A model generated the notes under the pieces. It saw only the letters and a program-made list of their open reading frames with translations. It made no database searches and was not told where the DNA came from. This document shows positions 15,892 through 25,854 of a DNA stretch of 64,000 nucleotides, piece after piece. Both the position numbers and the translations under genes were made by a program. The stretch spans positions 62,001-126,000 of the forward strand of contig VXYS01000004.1 in the NCBI GenBank assembly GCA_009845905.1, written 5' to 3'. This DNA is from Gammaproteobacteria bacterium (GTDB lineage: Bacteria; Pseudomonadota; Gammaproteobacteria; Steroidobacterales; Foliamicaceae). Each line of letters begins with the position of its first letter. Within the stretch, counting starts at the first letter, position 1.

Positions 15892-17865
15892 TTAAAGGGA
15901 GCGGCCGAGGGCGTGCCCGTCGGTGGTGGCTGCGAGCAGCGTGCGCGGCATGTCGCAATCGCCGACGCAAATCACCTCCAGGCCTTCCGCCCGCAGCGGC
16001 GCGGCCAGTTCGTCGTTGGGAGCGCGGCTGCCGGACCAGGTCAGCATCGCCAGGTCGTCGATTTCCGTCAGCGAATCGTTGATTACGTTGCGGCAGCTCA
16101 CGCGGCCTTCATCCAGCGCGGAATCGGCATGGATGTCCGAAAGAAGCACGACCTCGACGTTCGGCATGCCGTACAGGCGCCGGTAGATGCCCTGGCGCGT
16201 CACCAGGCCCACGTCGCTGGCCAGGCGCTCCCTGGGCGTGACGATCACAAGGCGTGCGAAACGCTCGGCCAACAGTTCGCCGGCGGAGTAGGTCGCCAGC
16301 GTATGGTCCTGGTCCCATAACACGGCCGTGCCGTCTATCGTTTCGTCCGGACGGTCCAGCATTTCCCGGCTGACCTCGCGGATATCGAATACGAAATCGC
16401 GCCATTCCTCCGGCCAGCCGTGCGGCCACAGCATCGTCGCGCCGCCCGCCAGGACCACCACGTCCGGCTCGCACTGCAGCACGTCGTCCACGCCCGCCCG
16501 GATCCCAAGGTGAACTGTTGCGCCGGCTTTGGCAGCGGCCATTTCCTGGTAGTCGTAAACGCTGCTGACGTTCTCTCCGCCCGGCAATTGGGCATGCAGA
16601 TACGCCTTGCCTCCGGGCCGCTCGGACGCTCCAAAAACGGTGACCTCGTGTCCCCGGGCGGCAGCCACCCAAGCCGCCTCCAGGCCCGCGGGACCGGCGC
16701 CTGCGACCACGACGCGCCGCCTGCGTTTTGCCGGTTGCGGCCAGTAATCCACTTCATCGTGCTGCGAGAGGCGAGGGTTGTTGTCGCAGAGGATCGGCTT
16801 GCGCTCGACGATCGTGGCCCAGCAGGTGTTGCAGGACACGCAATAGCGGATCTCGGATTGCCGGCCTTCCGCCGCCTTCTTGGCCCAGGCGGCATCCGTC
16901 ACCAGGGGCCGGCCCAGAGCCACCATCTGCGCCTTGCCCGCGGCCAGTATGCCCTCCGCCTCCGCCGGGTCGGTAATCAGACCCAGGGCCATGAGCGGCA
17001 CGCCCGGCGCGTGGGCCGCGATCTCCGCGTGCCCCTCGACATACGGGGCGCGCGGGTAGCTCATGTCGGGAATGTGCATCTCCAGCGTAGGGGAGTGCGA
17101 ACCGTCGCAATAGACCAGGTAATGAAAGCCGCCGGCCTCCGCCAGGCGGGCGGTAATGCGCGCGGACTCGGGATGATCGATGCCTCCCGGAATCCCGTCG
17201 GTGCCCGGAAGTTTTAATCCTATTATGAAATTCTTTTTACAACTACTTGTTATTACTTCTATTAGTTCACGCAATAATCGCGTCCTTCCCTCCACGTCGC
17301 CACCGTACTCGTCGTCGCGTATGTTGGCGGCCGGCGACAGGAACTGGTGAAACAGGTGGCCATGCCCGGCGGAGAGCTCGACACCGCTGAAGCCCGCCTC
17401 CTCAAGGCGGCGCGCGCCCTTGCCGAAGTGCTCTATGGCCTCGTGAATGCGGTGCGTCGGCATTTCCCTGGGCATGGTCCAGCTCAGGTCATCGGGCAGC
17501 GCCGACGGCGCCCAGGCCTGCTGCGACCGGCCCACCTCGCGGTGACCCCGGCCGGAGTCCTGAAACTGCCCCAGCAGGCGGCAACCTCGGCTTTCCACGG
17601 CGTCCGCCCAGCGGGCCAGCGCGTCGCGGGTGTTCGGCCCGAACAGGGCCGGGCGGTGCGAACGGTCGTGCCAGGGCAGCACGTTCAACGGCTCGGTCAC
17701 GATCAATCCCGTTCCGCCGGCGGCGCGGTTGGCGTGATAGCGCACCAGGCGAGGATCGATGTCCTGGTTCTGCGTGTAACGCGTGCTCATCGACGCGTGG
17801 ACCACGCGATTGCGCACCGTTCTCCCGGCCAGCGTGATCGGTTCAAGCAGAAGCGGATATTCCAT
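15892..17865 (-). CDS. NADH:flavin oxidoreductase, 2,4-dienoyl-CoA reductase-like
   Basis: A 657-residue three-domain flavoprotein. The N-terminal half is an old-yellow-enzyme TIM barrel ('LEPITLAGRTVRNRVVHASM', 'GLIVTE', 'GVELSAGHGHL'). A 4Fe-4S site follows at about residues 341-356, reading CVSCNTC then a Cys 12 residues on. The C-terminal half binds FAD and NAD(P) ('VVVAGAGPAGLEAAWVAAARG'). This is the architecture of 2,4-dienoyl-CoA reductase and of trimethylamine or histamine dehydrogenases; catalytic residues do not decide between them here. ATG at 17865 is used; a TTG at 17886 is also in frame. An unusually AT-rich patch lies within codons at 17211-17278. Confidence 0.9.
   Translation of the reverse strand: MEYPLLLEPITLAGRTVRNRVVHASMSTRYTQNQDIDPRLVRYHANRAAGGTGLIVTEPLNVLPWHDRSHRPALFGPNTRDALARWADAVESRGCRLLGQFQDSGRGHREVGRSQQAWAPSALPDDLSWTMPREMPTHRIHEAIEHFGKGARRLEEAGFSGVELSAGHGHLFHQFLSPAANIRDDEYGGDVEGRTRLLRELIEVITSSCKKNFIIGLKLPGTDGIPGGIDHPESARITARLAEAGGFHYLVYCDGSHSPTLEMHIPDMSYPRAPYVEGHAEIAAHAPGVPLMALGLITDPAEAEGILAAGKAQMVALGRPLVTDAAWAKKAAEGRQSEIRYCVSCNTCWATIVERKPILCDNNPRLSQHDEVDYWPQPAKRRRRVVVAGAGPAGLEAAWVAAARGHEVTVFGASERPGGKAYLHAQLPGGENVSSVYDYQEMAAAKAGATVHLGIRAGVDDVLQCEPDVVVLAGGATMLWPHGWPEEWRDFVFDIREVSREMLDRPDETIDGTAVLWDQDHTLATYSAGELLAERFARLVIVTPRERLASDVGLVTRQGIYRRLYGMPNVEVVLLSDIHADSALDEGRVSCRNVINDSLTEIDDLAMLTWSGSRAPNDELAAPLRAEGLEVICVGDCDMPRTLLAATTDGHALGRSL
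17211..17278 (-). other. AT-rich island inside the flavoprotein gene
   Basis: Bases 17221-17280 contain 15 G or C out of 60 (25%), while flanking lines are about 65%. The reading frame continues unbroken and encodes 'IEVITSSCKKNFIIGLKL', a conserved barrel strand. So this is a change in codon choice, not an insertion. Confidence 0.6.
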
Positions 17866-17935
17866 TCGCCCAGGGTGGATTGGCAATTGAGCGAGCGTAC
17901 CTTAACCTTTAGGCAGAGCTTGTAAACCGAACAGT

Positions 17936-20623
17936 TTGAGCACGCCTTCCTACCAGCAGATTCTCGAACAGGACCTTTTCCCCGCGCTGCGGGAGGGCGC
18001 CCTGGCCGTGACCGCCACCGCCAGGCTGGCGCGGCGGATACGCTACCGCTACGGCCAGTGGCGGCGCGCCGCGAACGCAACCGTGTGGCGGCGGCCGGCT
18101 GTAATGTCATGGCAGGAATGGATGCGGCAGTTGTGGGAGGACTCGCTGCTGCGCGGCGGCAAGGCCGGCGAGTTCACATTGCTGTCTTCCCACGGTTCGC
18201 TGATGCTCTGGGAGCAGGCGCTGGGCAAAAATGCGGTGGCCGGCTTCGATCTGGAGCAGAACGCGGAACTGGCCCGTAGGAGCTGGAACCTGGCGCTCGA
18301 ATACGGGCTGAACCTCGAGCGCCTGCGCAGCGAGGTGGACGGGGAGGACGAGCGCCGATTCGCCCGTTGGGTCGCGCGCTTCGAGGAATTGCGCCGATCG
18401 GGAAGCTGGCTGGAACCCGCGGGACTTCCGCCACTCCTGGCCCAGGACATTCAGAGCGGCGCGATCGCCGCTCGCGGGCGGCTGTATCTGCTCGGGTTCA
18501 ACGATCCGCTGCCGGCACCGCAAGCCCAGTTGCTGGAGACCATACGCGCCGCTGGTATCTCCGTGGAGACGGGCCCTGCAGCGCCCAGGGCGGCAAGCGT
18601 CTGTCAGATTCAGTACGAGAACGGCGACGAGGAACTGCAGGCCGCCGCAAGCTGGGCCGTCGAGGGCAATGCCGGTCTCGTGCTTGTCGATTTCACCGAG
18701 CGTGCCCCGCGCGCTCGCCGTGCATTGCTGGATCGCATGCAGCCGGCCTGGCAGACGCGCGGGTTTCCGCAGGATGCGCCGCTGAATTCCGCTGAAGCGC
18801 CATCGCTGGTACATGTCGGACCGGCGGAGGTGGCCCTCGACGTACTCTGCCTGTTGCCGACCGTAGTGGATTTCGAGGTGGTCAGCCGGGTCCTGCGCGG
18901 CGCATACCTCACGGGTTCGGACGCCGAAGCCGGCAGGCGCGCACGCGTGGAGCGGCGGATACGGGAGAGACTGGTCGGGGGCGAGATTACCCGCACACAA
19001 CTGATGGCGCGCGCCCTGTCCGGTGCGCCGCTGCTCGCCCAGGCCCTGCAGAAAGCATGGAAGGCGTCCCGAAGTGCCCGCGGAAAGGGCAGGGCGCACT
19101 CCTACCGCAACTGGGCCGGCGTATTCACGACCTTCTTGCGCGAACTGGGCTGGCCGGGCGACCGGCCGCTGGTCAGCAGCGAGCAGCAGGCGGTGGAAGC
19201 CTTCGGCCGCTTGCTTTCGGAGTACGGCGGCTGCGATGCCATTTCCGCAAGGCCCGTCCCCCTGTCCGCAGCGCTCTCGCGCCTGGGCGCAATGGCCCGG
19301 GAGCGAAAGTTCCAGCCCCAGGGGCCCGACCAGGCTGTTGAACTCCTGCCGGTCGAGGAGTCGGCCGGCATGCGCTTCGATCGACTATGGGTGGCGGGCG
19401 CGGGCGCCAACCTGTGGCCACGAGGGATCCGGCCGGCGCCCCTCCTTCCTCTCGGATTGCAACGGCGCATGAGGATGCCCCAGGCAAGCGCGCAGTCGGC
19501 GCTGGACCAGGCCCGCCGGCAAACGGAAGCATTGCTGCACGGCGCAGACGAAGTGGTGTTCAGTTGGTCGAAGGTTGCGGAAGAGGGAGTGGAGACAAGC
19601 TGCAGTCCACTCATCGCCCGGGTTCCTCTGCGCGACCCTTCAAGCGTGGTGGAGGTGGAGGCAGGCGCTGCGTACGCCGAGGTCCTTCGCACCGGCGCCT
19701 TGCTGGAGAAGCTGAAGGACGATGCTGCGCCTCCTCTTGAGGCAGATGAAGAAGTCGGCGGCGGTACGCGACTGATGGATCATCAGCTCAGGAACCCGTT
19801 TCGCGCGTTTGCCGAGCATCGGCTGCACGCAGCCGAGTACCCAAGACCGTGGGACGGAATCAGCCCGCTGGATCGCGGGGACATCGTGCACAAGCTCTTG
19901 TACCGGCTCTATACCGAGTTCGGGAACGCCGCCTCACTGGCGGAGGCCTTGCCCGACCTGGAGCCCAGCCTGGAGGAATGGGCGGCGCAAATACCCAGGA
20001 AGGAACCGCCGGGAGTCCGGCCGCTGGTGCTGGGGCTGCTGGGACTCGAGCGCGAGCGGGCCGTGCAGCTTGCGCTGGACTGGGGCCGGCTCGACCTTGA
20101 GCGCGGAGAATTCAGCGTCCGGGAACTGGAGGAGCTGGCGGAACTGGACCTGGGGCCCGTCACGCTGCGAATGAGGCTGGACCGGGTCGATCAACCGGCA
20201 TCCGATGCGGGGGCGCTGGTGCTGGATTACAAGACCGGGCGGGAAATACCGCTTTCCGGGCTCAACCCGGAACGTCTGCGTTCCAGCCAGCTTCCGGCAT
20301 ACGCGCTGGTCACACCGGACGTGTCCGGCGTCGGCTACGTATTCCTTTCCGGAAAACAGCGAACGGTGAAGGGCATATGCGATCCGCATGCCGATATTCC
20401 CGGCAAGGGGAAGCTGCCGAAGCTGACACCCATTTCGAAACATCGCGATTTCAGGCATTACGCGAGCTGGGAAAGCGTCCTGGCGGGCTGGCGCGAAGCA
20501 TTGGAAAAGGCGGCGCTTGACCTGAGCCGGGGCGATGCGCGCGTCGAGATTTTTTCCTGGGATGACGGCCCACGGGGGCAGTACCAGGTACTGAGCCGCA
20601 TCCAGGAGCTCGAGCAGGCATGA
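17936..20623 (+). CDS. AddB-like PD-(D/E)XK nuclease, probable DNA repair protein
   Basis: An 895-residue protein paired with a UvrD-type helicase gene by an ATGA overlap. The C-terminal third is a RecB-family nuclease: 'RGDIVHKLLYRLY' near residue 645, 'LVLDYKTGREI' at about 761 (catalytic Asp and Lys) and 'SSQLPAYAL' near 784 (QxxxY motif). The N-terminal two thirds resemble a degenerate helicase of the AddB type, with no intact Walker A. Size and pairing match the beta/gammaproteobacterial 'probable DNA repair protein' family. No Cys quartet for an AddB-type iron-sulfur cluster is visible. The start is TTG at 17936 and is uncertain. Confidence 0.85.
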   Translation: MSTPSYQQILEQDLFPALREGALAVTATARLARRIRYRYGQWRRAANATVWRRPAVMSWQEWMRQLWEDSLLRGGKAGEFTLLSSHGSLMLWEQALGKNAVAGFDLEQNAELARRSWNLALEYGLNLERLRSEVDGEDERRFARWVARFEELRRSGSWLEPAGLPPLLAQDIQSGAIAARGRLYLLGFNDPLPAPQAQLLETIRAAGISVETGPAAPRAASVCQIQYENGDEELQAAASWAVEGNAGLVLVDFTERAPRARRALLDRMQPAWQTRGFPQDAPLNSAEAPSLVHVGPAEVALDVLCLLPTVVDFEVVSRVLRGAYLTGSDAEAGRRARVERRIRERLVGGEITRTQLMARALSGAPLLAQALQKAWKASRSARGKGRAHSYRNWAGVFTTFLRELGWPGDRPLVSSEQQAVEAFGRLLSEYGGCDAISARPVPLSAALSRLGAMARERKFQPQGPDQAVELLPVEESAGMRFDRLWVAGAGANLWPRGIRPAPLLPLGLQRRMRMPQASAQSALDQARRQTEALLHGADEVVFSWSKVAEEGVETSCSPLIARVPLRDPSSVVEVEAGAAYAEVLRTGALLEKLKDDAAPPLEADEEVGGGTRLMDHQLRNPFRAFAEHRLHAAEYPRPWDGISPLDRGDIVHKLLYRLYTEFGNAASLAEALPDLEPSLEEWAAQIPRKEPPGVRPLVLGLLGLERERAVQLALDWGRLDLERGEFSVRELEELAELDLGPVTLRMRLDRVDQPASDAGALVLDYKTGREIPLSGLNPERLRSSQLPAYALVTPDVSGVGYVFLSGKQRTVKGICDPHADIPGKGKLPKLTPISKHRDFRHYASWESVLAGWREALEKAALDLSRGDARVEIFSWDDGPRGQYQVLSRIQELEQA

Positions 20624-23600
20624 CCGCGCCCGGCGACCAGGCCGTCCGCGAACAGGCGCTGCACCCCGAGCGCTCGTTCATCGTGCAGGCGCCGGCCGGA
20701 TCCGGCAAGACCGAGATTCTGGTCCAGCGCTACCTGCGCCTGCTGGGGCGGGAGGCCGAGCCCGATGCGGTGCTGGCGATCACCTTCACGCGCAAGGCGG
20801 CCGCCGAAATGCGCGAGCGCGTTGCCCGCAGCCTGCGGGAGGCCGTTTCGGACAACAAGGACGTGCCGCCTCACCGCCAACGGAGCCTCGAGCTTGCGCG
20901 GCGCGTGCTTGAACAGTCGCGCAAGCGAGGCTGGGACCTTCCGGACAATCCGGCGCGCCTGCGCATCATCACCATCGACTCGCTCGGTTCCTGGCTGGCG
21001 GCGAGTTCGCCGGTGTCCAGCGGCGGCGGCGCGCTCGGCAACCTGCGCGCCGACGCGGTGCCTCTCTACGAAACGGCCGCCCGCATGCTGCTCAATGACG
21101 GAATCCGGCTAGGGGATGAGGATGTGCAGACGCTGCTTCGCCACCTGGACGGAAGCGGGCAGCAATTCACCGAACTAGTCGCTGGAATGCTGGCCAAGCG
21201 CGAACAGTGGCTGCCGTTGCTGGGAGCGGGAGACAACGCAGCGGCGCTCAATGCGGCGCTGCGCAATCTCGCAGGCCGCGAAATCGGCCGGATGCTTCAA
21301 TGCCTGGGGAAATATCGCGGCGAATTTGAGAAGGCCTTTGCCGATTACTGGACAACTGCCGATGAGCCGGACGACCCCTCCAACCCCGATGCGCTTGCCG
21401 GATGGGGCCGCGCGGCAAACGACCTGCTCACGCTGAAGAACGAATGGCGCGTGCGGTTCAAGAAGGAACTCGGTGAAAAACTGGAGCGCGCGCTCCGAGA
21501 GTCCGGCGAGTTTCAGGAACGATTGTCCCGCCTCAGGATTCTCGAGTCGCCTGGCTACGAAGCAGCCCGTCTGCAACTGGTGCAGTCGGTCATGCGCGTG
21601 TTGCGCGGCGCTTTTGCGCAGTTGAAGGTACTGTTCGCGCAGCGCAGGGAAACCGATTACACGGAAGTCAGCCAGGCGGCGCTAAAGGCCCTGGGTCACG
21701 ACGATCGGCCGTCGCTGCTGGCCGAACGCCTGGATACTCGGCTGCGCCACATCCTAGTCGATGAGTTCCAGGACACCTCGCGCACCCAGCTCGACCTGCT
21801 TCAGCAGATGACCCGCGAGTGGCAGGACGGCGACGGTCGCACCGTGTTCATGGTCGGGGACCCCATGCAGTCCATATACGGATTCCGGGAGGCCGACGTG
21901 CGCGGCTACCTCAGGGTGTGCGAGCACGGGCTGGCGGCCCTGCGGCCTGAACTGCTCCGGCTGACCGTGAACTTCCGATCGACTCCGAAGCTGGTGGACT
22001 GGTTCAATACGGTTTTCCCCAGGGTCTTCCCGGCCCAGGGCGACGCGCTGCTGGGCACCGTTGCCTACACACCCTGCAAGCCCGCGCCTGAGGCGAAGCC
22101 GGGAAATGCCGATGCCCGGCTTCATTACTTCCGCAAGGGCGATCACGAGTCGGAGGTGGCGATTGTCGAGCGGATCGTCCGGAATACGCTCGCGGACCGT
22201 CCCGACGGGACCATCGGCATCCTGGTGCGCAGCCGGACACACGGCGAGGAGGTGAGCAACGCGCTGGGCAGGACCGGCATCGCGGTCAACCGAACCGAGT
22301 TCGAGCGCCGTAAACGCTTCAGTGTGGTGCAGGACCTGGCCGCGATCGCCCGTGCCCTGGCGCAACTGACCGACCGTATCGCCTGGCTGGCCGTCCTGCG
22401 CGCGCCGTGGTGCGGGCTTTCGCTGAAAGATTTGCATGCGCTGTGTCACGATGCCCCGCGCGAAACGATCTGGGACCTGCTGCGCGACGCCGGGCGCGTC
22501 GGCCGGCTCAGCAGTGACGGGCGCGAGCGCCTGGCCCGGGTCGTCCCGGTGCTCGAACGGGCGTTGCTCCTGCGCGGGCAACTGGACTTTCGAAGCTGGG
22601 TGGAAGGAACGTGGCTGGCGCTGGGCGGACCCGCAGGCAACAGCGACGAGAATTGCCTGCGTCATGCTGCCGAGTTTCTCGACAGCCTCGCCGAAACCAG
22701 CCAGGGAAGTCAGATCGACAACGCGGTTGCCCGCACGCTCAAACTCACCGACGAATTCGTGTCCAATCCGGAGACCGGCGCGCGCGTACAGATCCTGACC
22801 ATGCACAAGGCCAAGGGCCTGGAGTTCGACACCGTGATCCTGCCGGGGCTGGGACGGGACATCCGCGGCGGACGCGCGCCGGTGCTGCGCTGGTGGCAGC
22901 CCCCGCCCGGCGAAAGTTGGTTGGCGGCGGAGGAGGGCGCCGCAACCCTGCTGGCCGTGCCCCCGTCACGGCGAAAACAGGACACCGACCCCGTGTACGA
23001 ATACCTGGACAAACTGGAGAAGGCCCGCGAGGATGCCGAGCGCAGGCGGCTCCTGTACGTGGCGGCGACCCGCGCGCGCACCCGCCTGCATCTGCTGGTG
23101 GGCCTGGTCCGGGACGAAGAGTCGGAAGGCCCGGGGGAATTCAAGCCCTCGGCGCGGACAATGGCCGCCGACCTTGCGGAGGCCCTCAGGGACCTTTTCG
23201 AGCGGGAAGCCCCCGGGGAACTCCCCGCAAAACGCAGGAGCGCGAGGAAACGGCGACTGGTGAAACCGGAGATCCGGCGCGTGCCCGATGGCTGGGCGCC
23301 GCCTGAACCCCCGGCGCCCATGATCGCACCCAGCCCGGAGGAGACCCGATCCCCCACGTACGTCTGGGCCGGCGAACGGGCGCGGGTGCTGGGGCTGGCG
23401 GTCCACCGCTGGCTTCAGGAAATCTCCGAAGAAGGGCCGGGCGCCTGGCCGCGCGAGCGCCTGGAAACGCAGCGCTCCCGCACTCGGCGGATGTTGCAGT
23501 TCCACGGCGTGCCGGTGGACGAACTGGATTCGCTGTCGGCGGACGTTGAAACCGCGCTGCTCAATACGCTGCAGGACGAAAGAGGCCGCTGGACGCTTGA

Positions 23601-23904
23601 GCCGCACGACGATGCCGCCAGCGAACTGCCGCTGTCCTTGCAGGAAGACGGCCGGACGCGCAGTCTGATCCTGGACCGCAGCTTTGTGCACGGGGGAGAA
23701 CGCTGGATCGTGGACTACAAGACTTCCCGCCACGAGGGCGGCGACCTGGAAGCCTTCCTGGACGAGGAGGAGCGCCGCTACGCACCGCAACTCGAGCGCT
23801 ACCGCCTCGCCATGCAGGCGCGCGAAAACCGGCCCATCCGCACCGCGCTCTACTTCCCCTGGCACGGCGCCTTCCGCGAAGTCACCCCCGAACCCGGCAC
23901 GTAA
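20620..23904 (+). CDS. UvrD/AddA-like helicase-nuclease
   Basis: A 1094-residue superfamily 1A helicase with a C-terminal nuclease. Walker A 'APAGSGKT' at residues 24-31, motif Ia 'AITFTRKAAAEMRERV', motif II 'VDEFQDTSRTQLDLL' near 381, motif III 'VGDPMQSIYGFREAD', motif V 'TMHKAKGLEFDTVILPG' and motif VI 'YVAATRAR' are all intact. Near residue 1030 'WIVDYKTSRH' and then 'QLERYRLAM' give a complete PD-(D/E)XK signature. It should unwind and degrade DNA ends with its partner, as AddAB does in recombinational repair. It may replace or supplement RecBCD; neither recBCD nor a Chi-like sequence can be judged from this window. Confidence 0.92.
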   Translation: MTAPGDQAVREQALHPERSFIVQAPAGSGKTEILVQRYLRLLGREAEPDAVLAITFTRKAAAEMRERVARSLREAVSDNKDVPPHRQRSLELARRVLEQSRKRGWDLPDNPARLRIITIDSLGSWLAASSPVSSGGGALGNLRADAVPLYETAARMLLNDGIRLGDEDVQTLLRHLDGSGQQFTELVAGMLAKREQWLPLLGAGDNAAALNAALRNLAGREIGRMLQCLGKYRGEFEKAFADYWTTADEPDDPSNPDALAGWGRAANDLLTLKNEWRVRFKKELGEKLERALRESGEFQERLSRLRILESPGYEAARLQLVQSVMRVLRGAFAQLKVLFAQRRETDYTEVSQAALKALGHDDRPSLLAERLDTRLRHILVDEFQDTSRTQLDLLQQMTREWQDGDGRTVFMVGDPMQSIYGFREADVRGYLRVCEHGLAALRPELLRLTVNFRSTPKLVDWFNTVFPRVFPAQGDALLGTVAYTPCKPAPEAKPGNADARLHYFRKGDHESEVAIVERIVRNTLADRPDGTIGILVRSRTHGEEVSNALGRTGIAVNRTEFERRKRFSVVQDLAAIARALAQLTDRIAWLAVLRAPWCGLSLKDLHALCHDAPRETIWDLLRDAGRVGRLSSDGRERLARVVPVLERALLLRGQLDFRSWVEGTWLALGGPAGNSDENCLRHAAEFLDSLAETSQGSQIDNAVARTLKLTDEFVSNPETGARVQILTMHKAKGLEFDTVILPGLGRDIRGGRAPVLRWWQPPPGESWLAAEEGAATLLAVPPSRRKQDTDPVYEYLDKLEKAREDAERRRLLYVAATRARTRLHLLVGLVRDEESEGPGEFKPSARTMAADLAEALRDLFEREAPGELPAKRRSARKRRLVKPEIRRVPDGWAPPEPPAPMIAPSPEETRSPTYVWAGERARVLGLAVHRWLQEISEEGPGAWPRERLETQRSRTRRMLQFHGVPVDELDSLSADVETALLNTLQDERGRWTLEPHDDAASELPLSLQEDGRTRSLILDRSFVHGGERWIVDYKTSRHEGGDLEAFLDEEERRYAPQLERYRLAMQARENRPIRTALYFPWHGAFREVTPEPGT

Positions 23905-23922
23905 TTCGGGAGCCTCTACGAC

Positions 23923-25815
23923 ATGCCAGACCGGAATCTCACCAGGCACATCCTTTCGGCGGCCCTGCTTTTTGCGGCCGCACCGGCCCAGGGCGCCGAT
24001 GCACTGATGGGAGAACAGGTATTTTCCGAACGCTGCGCCCAATGCCACAGTTCCGAAGTCATTGAACCGAAAGTGGCCGGACTCGCCAAGCTCAGGCCCG
24101 AGGACATCTACCGGTCGTTGTGGTCCGGCATCATGCGGGAGGCGGCAGTCGGGTTGAACGACGCCGAACGCTGGGCGGTCGCGCGGTATCTCGGCGGTCT
24201 GGCGCCGGAAAAGCCCTCGGCGGAGGTCTCGAATTTCTGCAATGCCGAAGCGCTGACTCAAGGCGGGGTTGCCGGCTCCTGGGCCGCGTGGGCGCCGGAT
24301 GCACGCAACAGCCGGCACCTGTCCGGTTCCGGGCTGACCGCCGCACAGGTGGCGCGCGCACGATTGAAGTGGGCATTCGTCATTCCCGATACCGGCTCCA
24401 CCACCAATGCCGGCAACCAGCCGACCGTCCATGACGGGCGCCTATATATCGGCAGCAGGAGCGGATTCGTCTTTGCGCTGGATGCCCGAGGCGGTTGCAT
24501 CCACTGGCTTTACCGGCCTGTCGCGGGCGTGCGCTCGGCCATTGCGGTCGACGACGGCAAGGCGATCTTTGCCGACTACGAGAATTACGTCTATGCGTTG
24601 GAATCCGCCACCGGCAAGCTGCTCTGGCGCAACAAGGCCGATGAACAGCCTTCCGCGCGAATGAACGGCAGCGTCACCGTCTACGACGGAAAAGTCTTTG
24701 TTCCCGTCTCGACCAACCAGGGATTCGTGAATGCCCTCGACCCGAGGCTTCCCTGCTGCACTTTCCAGGGAACCGTGACCGCATTCGACACCGGCACGGG
24801 AAGCCGGTTATGGCAGACGCGCATCGTCGAGGAACCCATTCGGGAACTCGGCCGCTCACCCTCCGGAACGATGCGCTACGGCCCGTCGGGCGGGAGCGTC
24901 TGGTCCGTGCCGACCGTCGATGCCCGGCGAGGACTCCTGTACGTGGGCACCAGTAACCAGAAGACCGGGCCGCCCATACCCGAGTCGGACGCGGTGGTTG
25001 CGCTGGACCTGCACACCGGCGAAAAGAAGTGGGTCAGGAGCTTCGCCCCGGCGCGATTCGGCGGAATCGACATCTGGAACGGCGGCTGCGTGGGCGTGTT
25101 CGCGGACCCCGAGGAGGAGTGCCCGCCCGAGAACCAATCGCTTGAAGGAGACAGGGACATCGGCGCCCCCATAGTCGTCCAGACCCGCCGCGACGGTACG
25201 GAAATCCTGCTGGTCGCGTCGAAGGACGGCATGCTTTACGCGCTGGATCCGAGCCGGAACGGAGAGGTGATCTGGGAAACCCGGGTCGGCAAGATCATTC
25301 AGATCCGGGGTCCGTCGTTCGGCGGGGTGGAACACGGCATTGCCGCCGACACTGAACGGGCATACATACCGATTGCCGACATCGACGTCATTGAGAACAC
25401 CGCGGCCGGTGCACTTGTCGCCGTGGACCTCGGCTCGGGGGAAATCGCCTGGCGTGCCGACGCGGCGGACGACTGGTGCAACGGCAAGCCGTATCGTTGC
25501 TATACATCCATGACGTCGCCACCGACGATAGCGGGAGAGGTCGTGTTCGCCGGCGCCAATGACGGTGTCCTGCGCGCCTATGACAGGAAGACCGGCGAAA
25601 TCGTCTGGGCTTTCGATACGGTGTTCCGGGTGGAAGGCGTAAACGGGCTGTCCGGATCGGGCGGTTCGATATCGCGGGGCGGAACAGCCCTGGTCGACGG
25701 CATGTTCTTCCAGTCCTCGGGTTACGGCCAAGGACTGGGGATGCCCGGCAACGTCGTCTTCGCGTTCGAGTACCCGACAACCCCGGCTGTGGATACATCG
25801 CCGCGCAACCCCTGA
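23923..25815 (+). CDS. Cytochrome c-PQQ dehydrogenase fusion (polyvinyl alcohol dehydrogenase-like)
   Basis: A 630-residue periplasmic protein. A signal peptide (about residues 1-25) is followed by a cytochrome c domain with heme motif CAQCH at 38-42, then an eight-bladed PQQ propeller starting near residue 110. Propeller repeats include 'LKWAFVIP', 'QPTVHDGRLYIGSRSG', 'ALDARGGCIHW' and 'AFDTGTGSRLWQTRI'. A vicinal Cys pair in 'LPCCTFQGTV' near 277 is typical of the polyvinyl alcohol dehydrogenase group, which also has an N-terminal cytochrome c. It probably oxidises an alcohol and passes electrons to the respiratory chain; the true substrate is unknown. Heme attachment would depend on the ccm operon in this window. 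Confidence 0.88.
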   Translation: MPDRNLTRHILSAALLFAAAPAQGADALMGEQVFSERCAQCHSSEVIEPKVAGLAKLRPEDIYRSLWSGIMREAAVGLNDAERWAVARYLGGLAPEKPSAEVSNFCNAEALTQGGVAGSWAAWAPDARNSRHLSGSGLTAAQVARARLKWAFVIPDTGSTTNAGNQPTVHDGRLYIGSRSGFVFALDARGGCIHWLYRPVAGVRSAIAVDDGKAIFADYENYVYALESATGKLLWRNKADEQPSARMNGSVTVYDGKVFVPVSTNQGFVNALDPRLPCCTFQGTVTAFDTGTGSRLWQTRIVEEPIRELGRSPSGTMRYGPSGGSVWSVPTVDARRGLLYVGTSNQKTGPPIPESDAVVALDLHTGEKKWVRSFAPARFGGIDIWNGGCVGVFADPEEECPPENQSLEGDRDIGAPIVVQTRRDGTEILLVASKDGMLYALDPSRNGEVIWETRVGKIIQIRGPSFGGVEHGIAADTERAYIPIADIDVIENTAAGALVAVDLGSGEIAWRADAADDWCNGKPYRCYTSMTSPPTIAGEVVFAGANDGVLRAYDRKTGEIVWAFDTVFRVEGVNGLSGSGGSISRGGTALVDGMFFQSSGYGQGLGMPGNVVFAFEYPTTPAVDTSPRNP

Positions 25816-25854
25816 CCGTGCTTGCCTGATTCCCGCCGCTGGCTCGACGGGGCG

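Noticed and set aside
22966..24432. 488-codon minus-strand open frame
   Set aside because: It is antisense to the helicase-nuclease and the cytochrome-PQQ gene, both of which have complete motifs.
23923..25815. Polyvinyl alcohol degradation pathway
   Set aside because: The fusion resembles that enzyme group, but no oxidised PVA hydrolase is nearby, so only a general PQQ alcohol dehydrogenase role is supported.
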